Shown: in pieces, positions 27,120-38,009 of the stretch
Position numbering within the stretch: position 1 is the stretch's first letter
Layout: every line of letters begins with the position of its first letter
Source of the DNA: Aphelocoma coerulescens
Lineage: Eukaryota; Chordata; Aves; Passeriformes; Corvidae
NCBI RefSeq assembly: GCF_041296385.1
Contig: NW_027184083.1
Span: 2,604,001 to 2,668,000, forward strand
Direction: 5' to 3'
Length of the DNA: 64,000 bases
The notes under the pieces: generated by a model
Database searches by the model: none
Seen by the model: the letters and a program-made list of their open reading frames with translations, nothing else
Told to the model about the DNA's origin: nothing
Program-made: the position numbers and the translations under genes

Positions 27120-28775
27120 AAAGAGTTTAAAAGGTTTAGTCAAATCCTGCAGCCCCAGAGCTGGGGCTGATATCAAGGAATGTTTCAGCTGTTTAAATGC
27201 AGCCCTAGCATTCTCTGTCTACATGTGTCGATGTCCACGGAAAATTTCCAGGCCCAGGTGTACTACTGTTTCCCTGGCAACCACTGCTTTCTCTTTCGAG
27301 ACCTGATACCCACTTTTACCTAAAAAGTTCAACAGACTTACAGTGAGCTGGATGCAGTCATCTCTCATCTTGGCCACTATCAAGATGTCAGCAACATACT
27401 GGAGAACTGCTCTTCCTGGTTCTTGTTTCCTCCAGTCCTCCAGCTCCTTTGCCAGCTGGTTTCCGAATATGGTTGGGCTGTTTTTGAATCCTTGTGGTAA
27501 AACTGTCCAGGTGAGCTGGGTCTTTCTCCCTGTTTCAGGATTCTCCCACTCAAAAGCAAAGAGTTCTTGGCTATTCTTATGCACAGGAATGCAGAAAAAG
27601 GCATCCTTGAGATCTAAAACAGTGAACCACCCTAATTCATTTGTTAGTGTTGTCAAAAGTGTGTAAGGATTCGCTACCACTGGGTGTATGGCCTCTGCTA
27701 TTTTATTAATTTCCCTCAAATCCTGTACCAACCTGTAGCTTTTACCATCAGCTTTCTTTACTGGCAAGATTGGTGTGTTGCACCTGGATTCACATTTCAC
27801 TAATAACCCAAATTTGAGAAACTTTTCAATCACAGGTACCAATCCCTTGCGAGCTTCTAATTTCAGAGGATATTGTCTTTGCCTTACTGGTGTAGTCCCT
27901 GCTTTGAGTGTGATACTCACAGGTTCAGCTTTTTTGGATCTCCCAGGAGAATCATTGGCCCACTCTATTTGAATGACAGCCTCTTCAACTTCTTTGGGAA
28001 TTTTTCCATGGCATTCCTGTACAAGTATAGCAGCTGCTTCGATAATTTTAGATTCTGGGATTATAACTTTCACTCCCTCCTCCTTGGCAAACTTAATTTC
28101 TGCTTCCAATTTTTCCAGTAAATCTCTGCCCAATAATGGCATTGGGGAATTTGGCATATACAGGAACTGGTGAGTGACCCAGTGTTTTCCCAATTTAAAT
28201 TTTAAAGGTTGGAAAAAAGGCCTTGTTTCACTTACCCCTGTAGCTCCAATCACATCCACAGTGTCTTGACTCAGTTTACCTTTTAAAGTATTTAACACAG
28301 AATACGTTATTAACTCAACAACCACCCATTTCTGGTATCGCTTCAGCTTTTCCATTTGTTCTGGGACATTGGGATTCCAGCCAGGGTTTGCTAGGGGATA
28401 GATGTCATTAACTGATCCTTGGAGACTCCCAGTTGCAATTTGAGTTTCTATAGCAGATATAGCAGCTTTGTTGACAATTTCTCTCTCTGTTTTATCCAAT
28501 AATTCATCTAGCATAACATTTAGATCACCCCAATCTGGGTTTGGGGATTTTATGGCCATTTCCCCACACATAGCTACTCTCTCCAGCTTGTCCCTGTACT
28601 TCCTAATTGAGTTTTTCCACTGCTGTAATTCTCCGAGAGAAAATGGTGCCTTTATATAAGTGAATCCTTGATTTCCCACAGCCTGTGTCAGAGATGCTTC
28701 TAATGCAGGTTTTTCCTCCCCCCCTTTATCTGCTTCTGACCTTGTGTGTTTAGCGACAGGACTGACTGCTTTCAT
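27120..28775 (-). pseudogene. ERV-A capsid-protease-RT fusion frame
   Basis: 518 codons remain open (27219-28775) despite damage. Residues about 35-150 are a gamma-like capsid N-terminal half (APFSLGELQQW, NPDWGDLN). At about residue 152 it joins protease just after its active site (ITYSVLNT follows where DTGA would precede). RT from about 270 has QDLREINK, LDLKDAFFCIP with Asp388, and LQYVADILI at 458-466: the usual YVDD is YVAD, so one catalytic Asp is lost. Nucleocapsid and protease active site were removed by an in-frame deletion. A TAG at 27219-27221 then interrupts the connection. Confidence 0.9.
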
Positions 28776-28869
28776 GGCTTCTCAGGCTATCCTCCCCCTT
28801 CTTCTACCACCCTCTCCGTGGGAATCATCTGTATTGGAATCATCCCTTTAGCTTTTAATTGAAATTGGT

Positions 28870-29877
28870 TCATTGTTGGAAAGATTGTTCCAGCCGAATG
28901 TTGATCAGAGACTGTCTCTCTTTTTGCGGCAGTGGAGGGGTAGGAAGGCAGGGGCTGCAAGCAGGTTCTCCCCTCCCTAGCTCCGCCATCCTGTCTGCCC
29001 TCAGCTTTAACATTGCCTGCGCCGCAGGGTGGGGAGAACAACTGGCTCCTCCTGTCTCTAGTTCAGAAACACTCAGTTCGCTGCACTGGGGTAAGTACTC
29101 GGAGCCGCCTGTGCCCATTTCTGCCTTCACTTCCGTGTTTGGGGAACTCGGGGAAAGGCGGCCAGACTGCCCCTTCCCCTCCCCCATCCTCGCCTCTGGA
29201 AAAGTCAGGGGGTGGTGGCATGTCTGCCTCTCTCCCACCTCCGTGCCCACCCTCCGCCCCTGATGAGACTGGCAGGGGGAAGGCCCCGCACCGCTCCTCT
29301 GGCTTGGAGCTGGCCACTTGCTTCCTCCTCTGCCCCTGCTCGGACAGCGCCACTGGCGGCGCTGCCGCTCCTCCATCCCGCACTTGTGCAGGCTGCCCCG
29401 GCAGTTGAACAGGGTTGGGAGACCCCCCCCCCCATCACACAAAGTTGGGCCCATCATATCTAGATCTGTCATATCGATCTCTCTGTTCGTATTCGTATGT
29501 GAGCTAGCTTCCTGCAACTTTTTCTTTCCCTTTCTCCTCCTCAAAGTCACTTCCATATTACTTCTGTCTACTACATATGCTTCTTCCCTGTTCAGATACA
29601 TAGTAAAAAGTTCTGCATATCTTAGTTCATCAAACCTACATAATGATCTCAGTTCTACCATCAGGTCAGTAATGATGTCATTTTCCAAGCTACCAAAGTG
29701 AGGCCAATTTTCCTGACTTAACTTTAAAGTTGGCCAAACTCGTGTTGACAACCTGATCAATTCTCGGGTGTCCAAAGTAGTTTTTTGCCCTGTCAGCCAT
29801 TTCCAGTGTTTTATTATCAACTCTAATGGGCTGTTAGGAGGGATTTTCTCATTTTCATCTGAAAAAACACCACTCAT
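28870..29877 (-). pseudogene. ERV-A Gag matrix/p12-like part
   Basis: 335 codons open. N-terminus SPLELIIKHWKWLTG followed by helical matrix features, then a basic KGKKKLQ segment and a long Gly/Ser/Pro-rich stretch with PTLFNCRGSLHKC. Fits a gamma-like matrix plus spacer. It ends before the capsid frame at 28775; a frameshift or small gap lies in between. No myristoylation Gly follows the Met at 29877 (MSGV), so the true start may differ. Confidence 0.75.
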
Positions 29878-30059
29878 GTTTGCTCACAGACAGGAAAACT
29901 CTTCCAGAGGGAAGCTTTTAACTCCAGAATTCAGACTGCAATCTGGCCTTGGAATTCTGACTTCCCGGGCAGTTTATCTAGCTTACTACACAAACACTTC
30001 AAAACAGCACTTTAAAATACTGAAAAGCAACTAGTTTTGGCAAACAGTAAATGCTCGCA

Positions 30060-30145
30060 CACAAAAATCTGGTCTCAACAGGATTCGAGCCCACAGCCTC
30101 CTGACATCCCAACCAACCTCTCAAACCTCTGAGCCACTCCTGCAG
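30060..30145 (-). other. tRNA-like segment in the ERV-A leader
   Basis: On the minus strand TGGCTCAGAGG resembles the A box and GGCTCGAATCC the B box of tRNA genes, separated by 34 bases, with a 3-bp D stem and a T stem that needs wobble pairs. The acceptor stem does not pair. It may be a tRNA-derived repeat in the leader or a chance match. Confidence 0.35.
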
Positions 30146-30309
30146 CTGTGTTGAGTGCAGCCTCTGGGCTGTTGTGGACTCCATGGCAGGTGTCCCCTCC
30201 TTTCCACAGTTTGAAGGGGAAAGGTTTAACCTTTCCCCTTTCATGGGCCTCTCTGCCCCCAACCTTTCCACCTCCCTTGGAGATCTTCCCCAATGCTAGC
30301 ACAATATCG

Positions 30310-30325
30310 GTCCCCTTTTTAACTC
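30310..30325 (-). promoter_or_regulatory. ERV-A candidate splice donor
   Basis: On the minus strand GGAAGGTGAGTTAA, close to the vertebrate consensus, lies between primer site and gag, where the env splice donor of simple retroviruses sits. Confidence 0.5.
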
Positions 30326-30480
30326 ACCTTCCTTTCTATGCTTCTGCCTTTCCGTGCTGGGTCCTAAAGTCCTGGTCACAGTCCTGGATCGTCGCTCTGG
30401 CCCCTTTGTAATTTGTCGGCAGAGAGAGGGGCAAAGCAAGATATGTTTCAACCCAAGACTGTGAGTTTAAATGTCTTTAG

Positions 30481-30499
30481 GGTCCCATCTGGGTCACCA
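30481..30499 (-). other. ERV-A primer binding site
   Basis: On the minus strand TGGTGACCCAGATGGGACC begins eight bases after the LTR. I cannot assign the tRNA with certainty. Confidence 0.6.
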
Positions 30500-30507
30500 G
30501 CAACTGA

Positions 30508-30970
30508 TGCCTTTTCCTGGTCTTAAAATCAAGAGTCAAACATGGTTAGAAGGGGAAAAAGGGATTTTACCTTGGTATTTATTTTAAGGATCCTTAGGTG
30601 CACCACGTCCAGGTCAAATGCACCCCAATGCACACCACACCAGCACACCCCCAAAAGATCTGGTATAACATTATAGGTCTTACTAATTAGCATATCTATC
30701 AAAAATTCCCCAATGAGAGGCTTGAATGAGCTCCCTCCTCCCCAAGGAACCTTCCCCTGCATGGTTCTATCTTAGTTTACAGAATGTGTTCTGGAGAGGA
30801 CCTTGGGGTCTGGGGCACACTATCCTCTACCTATGAAGCTTCTAAAATGTTTAGTCTCTCAGCTTGACAAACAAGTCCAAGAATGTAGGCAAAAAGCACT
30901 AAGAATACAGAAGTTGTAAAAAGGTATAACAGGGGTATAAAAGAAAAGGCAAAAAATCTTCATGGCATCA
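30508..30970 (-). mobile_element. ERV-A 5' LTR
   Basis: 463 bp, the near-identical partner of 2822-3282. Followed on the plus strand by cccttattatcgg of the flank. Confidence 0.93.
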
Positions 30971-31089
30971 CCCTTATTATCGGTGCATCTTACACTCAGT
31001 CCCTTTACAGTGAGGCCACAGATCATACAGGAGGTTGGGATGAAGACATAGGGGTTTCTTTCTGCCACTCCTCGTTCCTTACCCTTATC

Positions 31090-31400
31090 TTCCACTGCTC
31101 TTTCCTTCTACTCATTTCCTCTGCTGTGGCATGGGTTCCTCTACAGGCTGCAGTCCCTTCAGGGATGTACCTGCTCCAGTGTGGTTTCCCCTACTGCTCT
31201 GGCCTTGTTTCTTTTCTCCCTTGATATTTATTGCCTTTTTAAAAATGCGTTTTCATAGAGGCACCACAAACTTCTCTGGCTCAGCTTTGGCCTGTGATGG
31301 TTCCATTGTTAAGGGGATTGGAACCAGCTGTGACCAGCATAGGATAGAATTTGACCTCCTTCCATAGATATCACCCCTGCAGGGCCTGCCCCCCTGGCAC
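31090..31400 (-). mobile_element. LTR fragment of the family found at 59430-60300
   Basis: The gctgcagtcccttcaggg and ctgctccagtg blocks and the a/t-rich tttttaaaaatgcgttttcatagaggcaccac resemble, inverted, the bird LTR inserted in the CR1 at 59.4 kb. Borders approximate. Confidence 0.5.
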
Positions 31401-31900
31401 CTAAAGCCTTGCCATTTATACCCAATACATTAATTTAAAAGGAACCCTATAAAACAACCCAAAACAAAAAATCCTCCACATTTATTTTTAGAAATAAAAA
31501 ATAATAGAATCAAAATATTAATTACGAGCATACCAAGAAATATACTTATAAACTAAGATTTAATTTCTTGTTCTGCTTTATTAGAGTAACTGTTTTCTTC
31601 AGAACACAAGTGGCCAGAGAAACTGTGACATTTATTTAGATTGTTTTCATAAAAGCGAATCCAATGAGTTATTAAAAACTTTTGATCACAATAGATGTAT
31701 TACAGGAAATTGCATATTCCATAGTTCTGTTTCCCACAAAAGTGTGCAGCATAGAGTGTTTGTGCTCTTTGTATTCCTATGTGGTGTTTTCATTGTAATT
31801 TGTTTTAAGATTAGCTGAGCTTAATCTTCCAATCATATCAGTTACATTAATGATTTCTTTATGATAACATAAAATTAACATGATGCACTTTTCTTCAAAG
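31401..31900 (+). other. SNX2 intron, unique-looking
   Basis: AT-rich DNA without recognisable repeat. It ends with the splice acceptor ttttcttcaaag before the exon at 31901. Confidence 0.6.
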
Positions 31901-31979
31901 GCATGACCAAGGTTAAAGTAGGCAAGGAAGATTCTTCATCTGCTGAATTTGTAGAAAAAAGAAGAGCAGCATTAGAAAG
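31901..31979 (+). CDS. SNX2: SNX2 coding exon (late PX domain)
   Basis: 79 bp, phase 1 at both ends (2 + 25 codons + 2). It encodes [20 protein letters not shown] and RAALER, the C-terminal part of the PX phosphoinositide-binding domain of sorting nexin-2, a SNX-BAR protein that works with retromer in endosome-to-Golgi transport. Acceptor AG at 31899-31900, donor GT at 31980-31981. The Arg codon is split with the next exon at 49163. Earlier exons are not in the window. Confidence 0.97.
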
Positions 31980-32354
31980 GTACTGTATGTATCTAACTAA
32001 AACTTGTTTAACATCAAAAGGAATTTTAATTTACTGCATGGGGTTTGTAACTGGGATCTGAACCATCTGTACTTAGGTGGATTCTGGAGTCTGTATGCAG
32101 CTTCACAATTTTTGTGTAGAAATTGAATACTTTCCGTTAATAATAGGAAATATATGGGGAAAATTATAGTTACCTGTTTTCAAACAGGTCACTTGTTAAA
32201 ACTGATGTTGCAGAGATCTGGTAAGAAAAACTTTCTTCAACTTACTTAAACATTGTAATTTTAAGGCATTAAATACCTTCAGTGAAGCTATTTTATATAA
32301 AATTGACTGTTGGGCAGGGGGAAGGATGAAAGAAACCTTTAGTCAATTGAAACT

Positions 32355-32512
32355 ATAGAATAGTGGAATCATAGAATGGTTGGAAGGGACCTTAAAGATC
32401 ATCAAGTTCTACCCTCCCTGCCATGAGCAGGGACACCTTTCACTAGACCAGGTTGCTCGAAACCCCATCCAGCCTGGCCTTGAACACCTCCAGGGATGGG
32501 GCATTGTCGTGA
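32355..32512 (-). mobile_element. CR1 LINE 3' fragment
   Basis: Reads, on the plus strand, gaatcatagaatggttggaagggac and then ctccctgccatgagcagggac ... ccagcctggccttgaacacctc, the reverse complement of the CR1 3' end with its terminal ATTCTATGA-like repeat. Confidence 0.9.
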
Positions 32513-32529
32513 GCAGAGTGGGAGCTTCA

Positions 32530-33470
32530 GACAAAGTTTGTTAGAGAAACCTTTCTGTTGAGTCACAAGGTACAGAAAGGATCCCCTTGCATTCTAAACT
32601 CCTCAGAGAGGAGTCTGGGTGTGGCTGGATCCAATCCTAGTCCCAGACCTGGTCAACGGTTTATGTCTAAAAGATTGTATAGGTGTAATTGAACCTTTAT
32701 ACAACTTTGTTCCACAGGATTAAGGATGCCAAACCAGATATATTTATATAAAAATCATTCGTTTATTATGATAATGTTTAGACAAAAGATCTTAATCAGA
32801 ATTATTTAGTACACAGTATAGGTAGCTATAACTACTAGTATAGTATACTGCAGTATTTTTAAAGCAATATTAAAGCAATTATATTAAAGCTAGCAAAAAG
32901 AATTATTAAATGGAGATTGATGTTGCTCACCCATACCTAGGGACTGTGGGCAAATCTCTTTCACTCACCCTCGAGGAGTAACCTTGAGGGATGTCCCTAC
33001 TCAAGGGACGAATCTCCACACACAGTCCAAGAAGAGGTATATTAGAAGACCCTGTCGTTAAAAAGTGGGATTGGGCTTTTATAGTATAAAGTACTGGACT
33101 GTCAGTCATTAGTCTCCAGGCCATCTGTGTCAGCTCAGCAACTTTAGATAAGTTTTCAGTAGTATCACTTGTTTGCTCCTTTATCAGGTACTTTGCCAGG
33201 TCTGCCATATCTTCACCTCACTATCAGGATGTTTACCTTTGGAATTGATGAGTCAGGCTAGTTTCAGCATTCTTCAACACCAAAAGCAGCATGAACCCCC
33301 TTCTCCTTTCACCACAGGTAGCTTTGCAAAAAGGGTATTATTTGAATTATTTAGCCCTCACTCCAGGCAGAGCATCCTGCTACAGGGGCTTCCATAAAAG
33401 TGCAGTCTCTCACAAATGGGCAGTTCTTCATTTTCCCAATCCTGCCTTTCCCTTTGTAGCGGGTTCAGTT
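32530..33470 (-). mobile_element. Probable LTR (family also at about 35.9-36.3 kb)
   Basis: The segment cctcgaggagtaaccttgaggg ... ctcaagggacg at 32968-33009 recurs, diverged, at about 35950-36002. Elsewhere it is AT-rich with no gene. Borders not determined. Confidence 0.4.
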
Positions 33471-33498
33471 CGTGAACCAGGCAGAAACACCAATTAAG

Positions 33499-35036
33499 TG
33501 TAGAGTTTTGGTTCAAAATATCTATTGCTTACTTATTTTCATTCTGTGAGATAAGAATTAGGAGAAAACAAAGCAGGCACAAAACTTAAAAGAATATAAA
33601 GAAGTTTATTAACAGACCTAAAAGAAAGAAAAAAAGTCAGACTAAAACTTCAGAGCACTTCTCCTCCCCCCACCTTTCTCCCTTCTCCCACTGACAATGT
33701 AAAAAGACAATCCTTGAGATTTTCAGTCAGTTTACCGCCTCTGTAATAATCTCTTTTTTCAGTTCACTTAGGGAGAGGAGTCTCTCTTGCTCATGCTATG
33801 GAGACATCTCCACAAGAAACAGTTCTCTCATGGCTTCAGTGTCACAGGGAGACAGCTGCCTGGGTTGGTTCTCTGCTCACATGTGAAAGTCCCTTCCCTC
33901 GACTTACAGCTTTCCCCACAACTGCTTTTGAGGGTCCAATCTTGAGCTAATGGGGTACTATTTTAAGGTTGAGCTGTTCAGAAGCAAAAGGTTCTCTTCA
34001 CCTATCTCTGGCAGCATGTTCATCTCTAGGAACAGAGGTCTTCTTCCCTGGGAGCAAGGGTCCTCATCACTTTCATCTCTCTGTTCAAGCTTCTCATCAA
34101 ATCACAGCTACTTCAACATTTACTTATTTCAGCACAGGTACTTTTGCTCACAAGTGCAGTTTGAACACTCCACCCCCCATGCTTTCATGAAATTACAACA
34201 GGTACTCTGATGTATCATAGTCAATCACCATAGCTTTACAACAGAATTTCAACTTCTAGGTTTGAAGCATCTTGTCTTTCTCCTCTCTCGGGGTTTCAGT
34301 TTTTCCTTCTTTACTGACTTTGGTGTCTTTATGGTGTTTTCTTCACGTGCCTTCACCTTTCCTCTTCCTCTGACTTGGGAGAGGATTGATGTCTGCAGGC
34401 TTCATCTGTTCTGGAGAAAACTTACAACACTAAAAGAGTTAATCTCACCCAGGCCTTGCAGCTGGAATTTGCCTTTTGCTGTTGGTCAACTAATTTCTGC
34501 CAGGTGGAGGACAGAGCTTGTTTCTGTGCGGCATTTTATTTCAGCAGCCTCACTGGGAGGGGCTGGCCGAGCCTCAGGGCCGCCTGCACGGAGCAGGGCC
34601 AAGGATGGAACAGGGCCGCATGGCTCCAGGGTGGCTGTCTTCCAGCCAGCCTGGCTTGCACTGAGTGGGGCTGCGCCAGGTGTCCAGCGAAGCAGAAGCG
34701 GCTGAGATCTCAGCCAAACCGCACCGCGGCTGACCCGGCCGGGCTGCACCAAGCAGGGCCCAGCCTGGCCCCGCTGGGCCACACAGGCCCCCCAGTTACC
34801 TGTCCGAAAGCCGGAAGCAAGAGAGCTTTCCCGGGCTTTGTTCATTCTTAAATGTGGATCACAGAGGTGTGTCAAGCTTTTTAAGTGGCTTAAAAATGTT
34901 GCCAATATTCAAACTAGCCAGTTGATTGGTTCTATTGGGTCTAGAGGAAGCTGTAAGCACCTCTTTGCAAAGAATCACTTCTGTGGCTGATGGAGCCCTC
35001 TTTAACTAAAAACCCAAACTAGGCTAAACAGTGACA
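33499..35036 (-). mobile_element. LTR of the 1.2-1.5 kb 'TGTCA...CAAACCACTACA' family
   Basis: Shares the tgtgagataagaattaggag, gaatataaagaagtttattaacagac and cacctttctcccttctcccactgac blocks with copies at 38653-39812 (inverted) and 46523-47835. It contains the family's CG-rich part (34540-34800). Ends estimated from those copies; no target duplication seen. Confidence 0.75.
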
Positions 35037-35585
35037 CCCTTCTGTGACTTGGGTGATGTAGCTGGAACACTCCCTGATGAAGACAGGCAAAAAAATAGTT
35101 TAGTACCTCATCCTTCTCCATGTTCATGGTAACCAAATTTCGCATTTCCTTCCAGAGAGGGTCTACGTTTTCCCTATTCCTTTTATCACCAGTATACCTA
35201 CAGAAGCTTTTCTTGTTGCCCTTCATGTCCCTGGACAGATTTCATTCTATCAGGGTTTGGCTTTCCTAACCTGACCCCTGGCTGCTCAGACAATCCCTCT
35301 GAATTTCTCCCAGGCTACCTGTCCTTGCTTCCATTCTCTCTAGGCTTCCTTTTCATGTTTGAGTTTGTCCAGGAGCTCCTTGTTCAGCCATGCAGGCCTC
35401 CTGGCATTTTTGTCTGACTTCGTCTTTGTTGGGATGCATCACTCCTGAGCTTGGAGGAGGTGATCCTTGAATATTAACCAGCTTTCTTGGGCTTCTCTTC
35501 CCTCCAGGTCTTTATCCCATGGTACTCTACCAAGCAGATTCCTGAAGAGGCCAAAGTCTGCTCTCCTGTATAACAGCCTTCTGAT
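35037..35585 (-). pseudogene. CR1 ORF2 fragment (between endonuclease and RT)
   Basis: Minus translation shows [20 protein letters not shown] and VDPLWKEM, the region upstream of the CR1 RT (compare FFKYIGNKRKTKDNMDPLL in the CR1 at 61.9 kb). It is 5' truncated, lacks the RT and has lost the frame further along. Confidence 0.85.
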
Positions 35586-35929
35586 GACTTATCGTGCATT
35601 AGCATAACTAGCTATGTTTTGGTGTAAGAGATAGCAGATCTCTGACATCCAGAAGTGGCATACAACTGGTATTGTTCACATACTTTTGCTGTGGAAAGGT
35701 GTTACAAGACTAGATTAGATCACTCAGATCTGATCTAGTAGTTAGTTTATTGAGTTCTAATCAGTAAATGTAGGTATGTAAGATATTTAATGAGTACAAA
35801 TGGATTAGCAGTCAATGCTCTATGATCTACTACACTTAAAATTAGTATGGGATACAAAGACCATTGTGTAATCTTACTCTATGTATCTAAATGTTACATG
35901 CATGCAAAAAATGTCACTTCGCAACCCAT

Positions 35930-36400
35930 TGATGCCTGGTGTTAGGTAGGGGATCTCTCAGCCTTGAGGGGTAACCTTGAGAGGCATCTCCACTCAAGGG
36001 GAGATCACTGTTACACAGCCAGCTGCTATGGAGGGAGAGCTCAATGGACCCTGATGGCTGCACATATTGGTAGCGTCAAGTGGTTGACTCGTAGTCAGAT
36101 TTTGTGCTGCGTTCATGCAGTTTCAGGCACTTATCAGCCCTGTTTCCAGCTAATCCAGTTTTGTGGCTTTGGTGCAGTAGGATTAACTTTGGATAGGCCT
36201 ACTTGTTGAGCATCTGCCTGCACCAAAGTTCAGTTAGTTCAAACAGGAAGAGTGTACCCATCATATTCTCTACCCTGTGACTACAGTCAATCCATTTTAC
36301 TTCCCAGAGTGGTGGTATGGTCATTTCTTGCCTCTGTGCCATAAATAAAGGGTGCTAAAGACATCACCTTTTTGATAGGCTGGTAAAAAAATTAAAATAT
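35930..36400 (-). mobile_element. Probable LTR remnant at the 3' side of the env pieces
   Basis: Contains the cttgaggggtaaccttgag ... ctcaagggg block shared with 32968-33009. Lies next to the env end, where a 3' LTR of the decayed provirus would be expected. Not delimited. Confidence 0.4.
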
Positions 36401-36429
36401 CAGATTCTCTGATTCTTTAATATCAACAT

Positions 36430-36937
36430 GGGCACTCATAGCTATTATACATTGAGATAAGCTCTGCAATTTGATATATAAACAAAGGGTTAACAATAAC
36501 CACAAAAATACAAAGATTAACAAGACTACAATGGGGTCTAACATCAAATTCAAAGCTCCAGTTGCTGTTGGTGACCATCCAAGTAGAGTTTCCCACCAGT
36601 GACGTTCTCCACTATCTTCACTCTTTCTAGGACATGGTGTATCTCATCTGTGCCATGATGGACAGTAATTAGGGTTCTTTGTCCTTTTTTTTGAACTCAT
36701 TTTAGCAATTGACACAGGTCTTCCTGCTGCCACGGATTTCTTACCAATGTGAGATTGATTCCAATAGGGGTAGGTAATAAATCTTGATACAATGTATAGT
36801 TAGATTGTAATAGTTGCTAGGTTGTGACAAGAGCTGAATGCTTAATGGCATCCCATAATTTCACTAAAATTGAAAATACAGATATTTGCATATCTACAGT
36901 GGTGTTGTCTATAAATAGAAAATAACAAAGGGTTCTA
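36430..36937 (-). pseudogene. Env C-terminal piece with membrane anchor (decayed class I provirus)
   Basis: The minus strand reads RHWWETLLGWSPTA followed by a hydrophobic span (PIVVLLIFVFLWLLLTLCLYI) and a short tail, plus upstream TPIGINLTLVRNPW. This is a retroviral Env transmembrane subunit end. Stops and frameshifts are present. It continues the pieces at 38010-38640 and 39896-40868. Confidence 0.8.
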
Positions 36938-37435
36938 TCCTGCTTTAACCCTAGCTGGCAACTAAGCACCACACAGCCACTAACTCACTCTTCCCTGGTG
37001 GGATAGGGGAGAGAATCAGAAGAGTAAAAGGGAGAAAATTCATGGGTTGAGATAAAGATAGTTTAATAGGTAAAGCAAAAGCCACACACACATCAAAGCA
37101 AAACAAGGAATTAATTCACTGCTTCCCATGGGCAGGCAGGTGTTCAGCCAGCTTCAAGAAAGCAGGACTCCATCACACCTAATGGTGACTTGGGAAGACA
37201 AGCACTGTAACTCTGAATGTGCCCCCTTCCTTCTTCTTTCCCCAGGTTTATATGATGAGCATGACATCATATCATATGGAATTTTCCTTTGGTCCACCAG
37301 GATCAGCTGTCTTGGTTGTGTCCCCTCCCAACTTCCTGTGCACCCCCAGCCTACTCACTGGTGGTGATGCCTTAAAGAACCTAGAAATAAAACAACACAC
37401 TTTTGAGATAATATTATTATAGGATGTAATATAAA
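36938..37435 (-). mobile_element. Solo LTR inverted relative to 300-1192
   Basis: Begins ctgctttaaccctagctggc and contains atgggttgagataaagatag and the atatgatgagcatgacatc promoter part, the reverse complement of the family at 300-1192. It interrupts env. Ends approximate. Confidence 0.75.
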
Positions 37436-37710
37436 GGCTGGTCTTTATCGGAGGCCTCCAAGGGGCAGATATGGAAAATACCCAAAATACCCACCCCCGG
37501 ATGGGGTGAATACAGTTTTATAAGTTTAGCAAATTAGCATAATTGACAAAAATCACCAATTAGGAGCACAAGTGGTAAGGCAATTCCCCCCAGTTCAACC
37601 CTCTCTGAATCCCACCCCCCCTTTATATAGGGACTAAACATTGTTTATAAAAATGTATCTTGAAGAGCTGTTTTCATTCTTGGTTCCCAGGAAGAACCAA
37701 GATAGGATAG

Positions 37711-38002
37711 TGTTGGGGTCTCCCCCCCCCCGCCATGTGGTCCTGGGAGAGGGGCCCTGGGGGGGAGACATGGGGTTTCCCTCGCCCCTGATCAGCCTCA
37801 TTTCCCATTGGCTGTTTTGTGTTCCCCTGAGCGGGCAGGGACCCTCGGGTCCCGTGATTGCGACAGTTGCTCGGCAGAACCTGGCCATGCGGCTGGAGAA
37901 ATAAACATCTCTGAAACATCTATCAAGAATCAGTCCATATATATTTCTTTTCCACAGGCCTCGTTGATTTGATACGCATGTTGCAGTATCTGCACTGTAA
38001 CA
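37711..38002 (+). mobile_element. Solo LTR of the cold-shock-domain element family
   Basis: 292 bp, tgttggggtctcc to ctgtaaca, with GGATAG on both sides (37705-37710, 38003-38008). Clearly homologous to 9995-10287, but diverged at many positions, so it is an older insertion. It shows that the family has integrated repeatedly with 6-bp duplications. Confidence 0.95.
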
Positions 38003-38009
38003 GGATAGG

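Larger units (their letters stand above)
2822..30970 (-). mobile_element. ERV-A: class I (gamma-like) provirus, outermost shell of the nest
   Basis: Minus-strand provirus bounded by near-identical LTRs. In its own direction it holds a primer site, leader, Gag matrix part, a capsid/protease/RT fusion, RNase H, integrase, an Env C-terminal stub and a polypurine tract. Its own sequence is only about 6.5 kb; the rest is inserted elements: ERV-B inside the integrase gene and a solo LTR (26474-27114) inside pol. The integrase frame resumes exactly across ERV-B when one copy of the 6-bp duplication is removed, which proves the nesting. cccct/cccttat lies near both outer ends but the target duplication is imperfect. 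It is defective in protease, RT and env. Confidence 0.93.

Noticed and set aside
29063..29438. Several overlapping frames on both strands near the ERV-A gag spacer
   Set aside because: Shadows of the Gly/Ser-rich gag frame.
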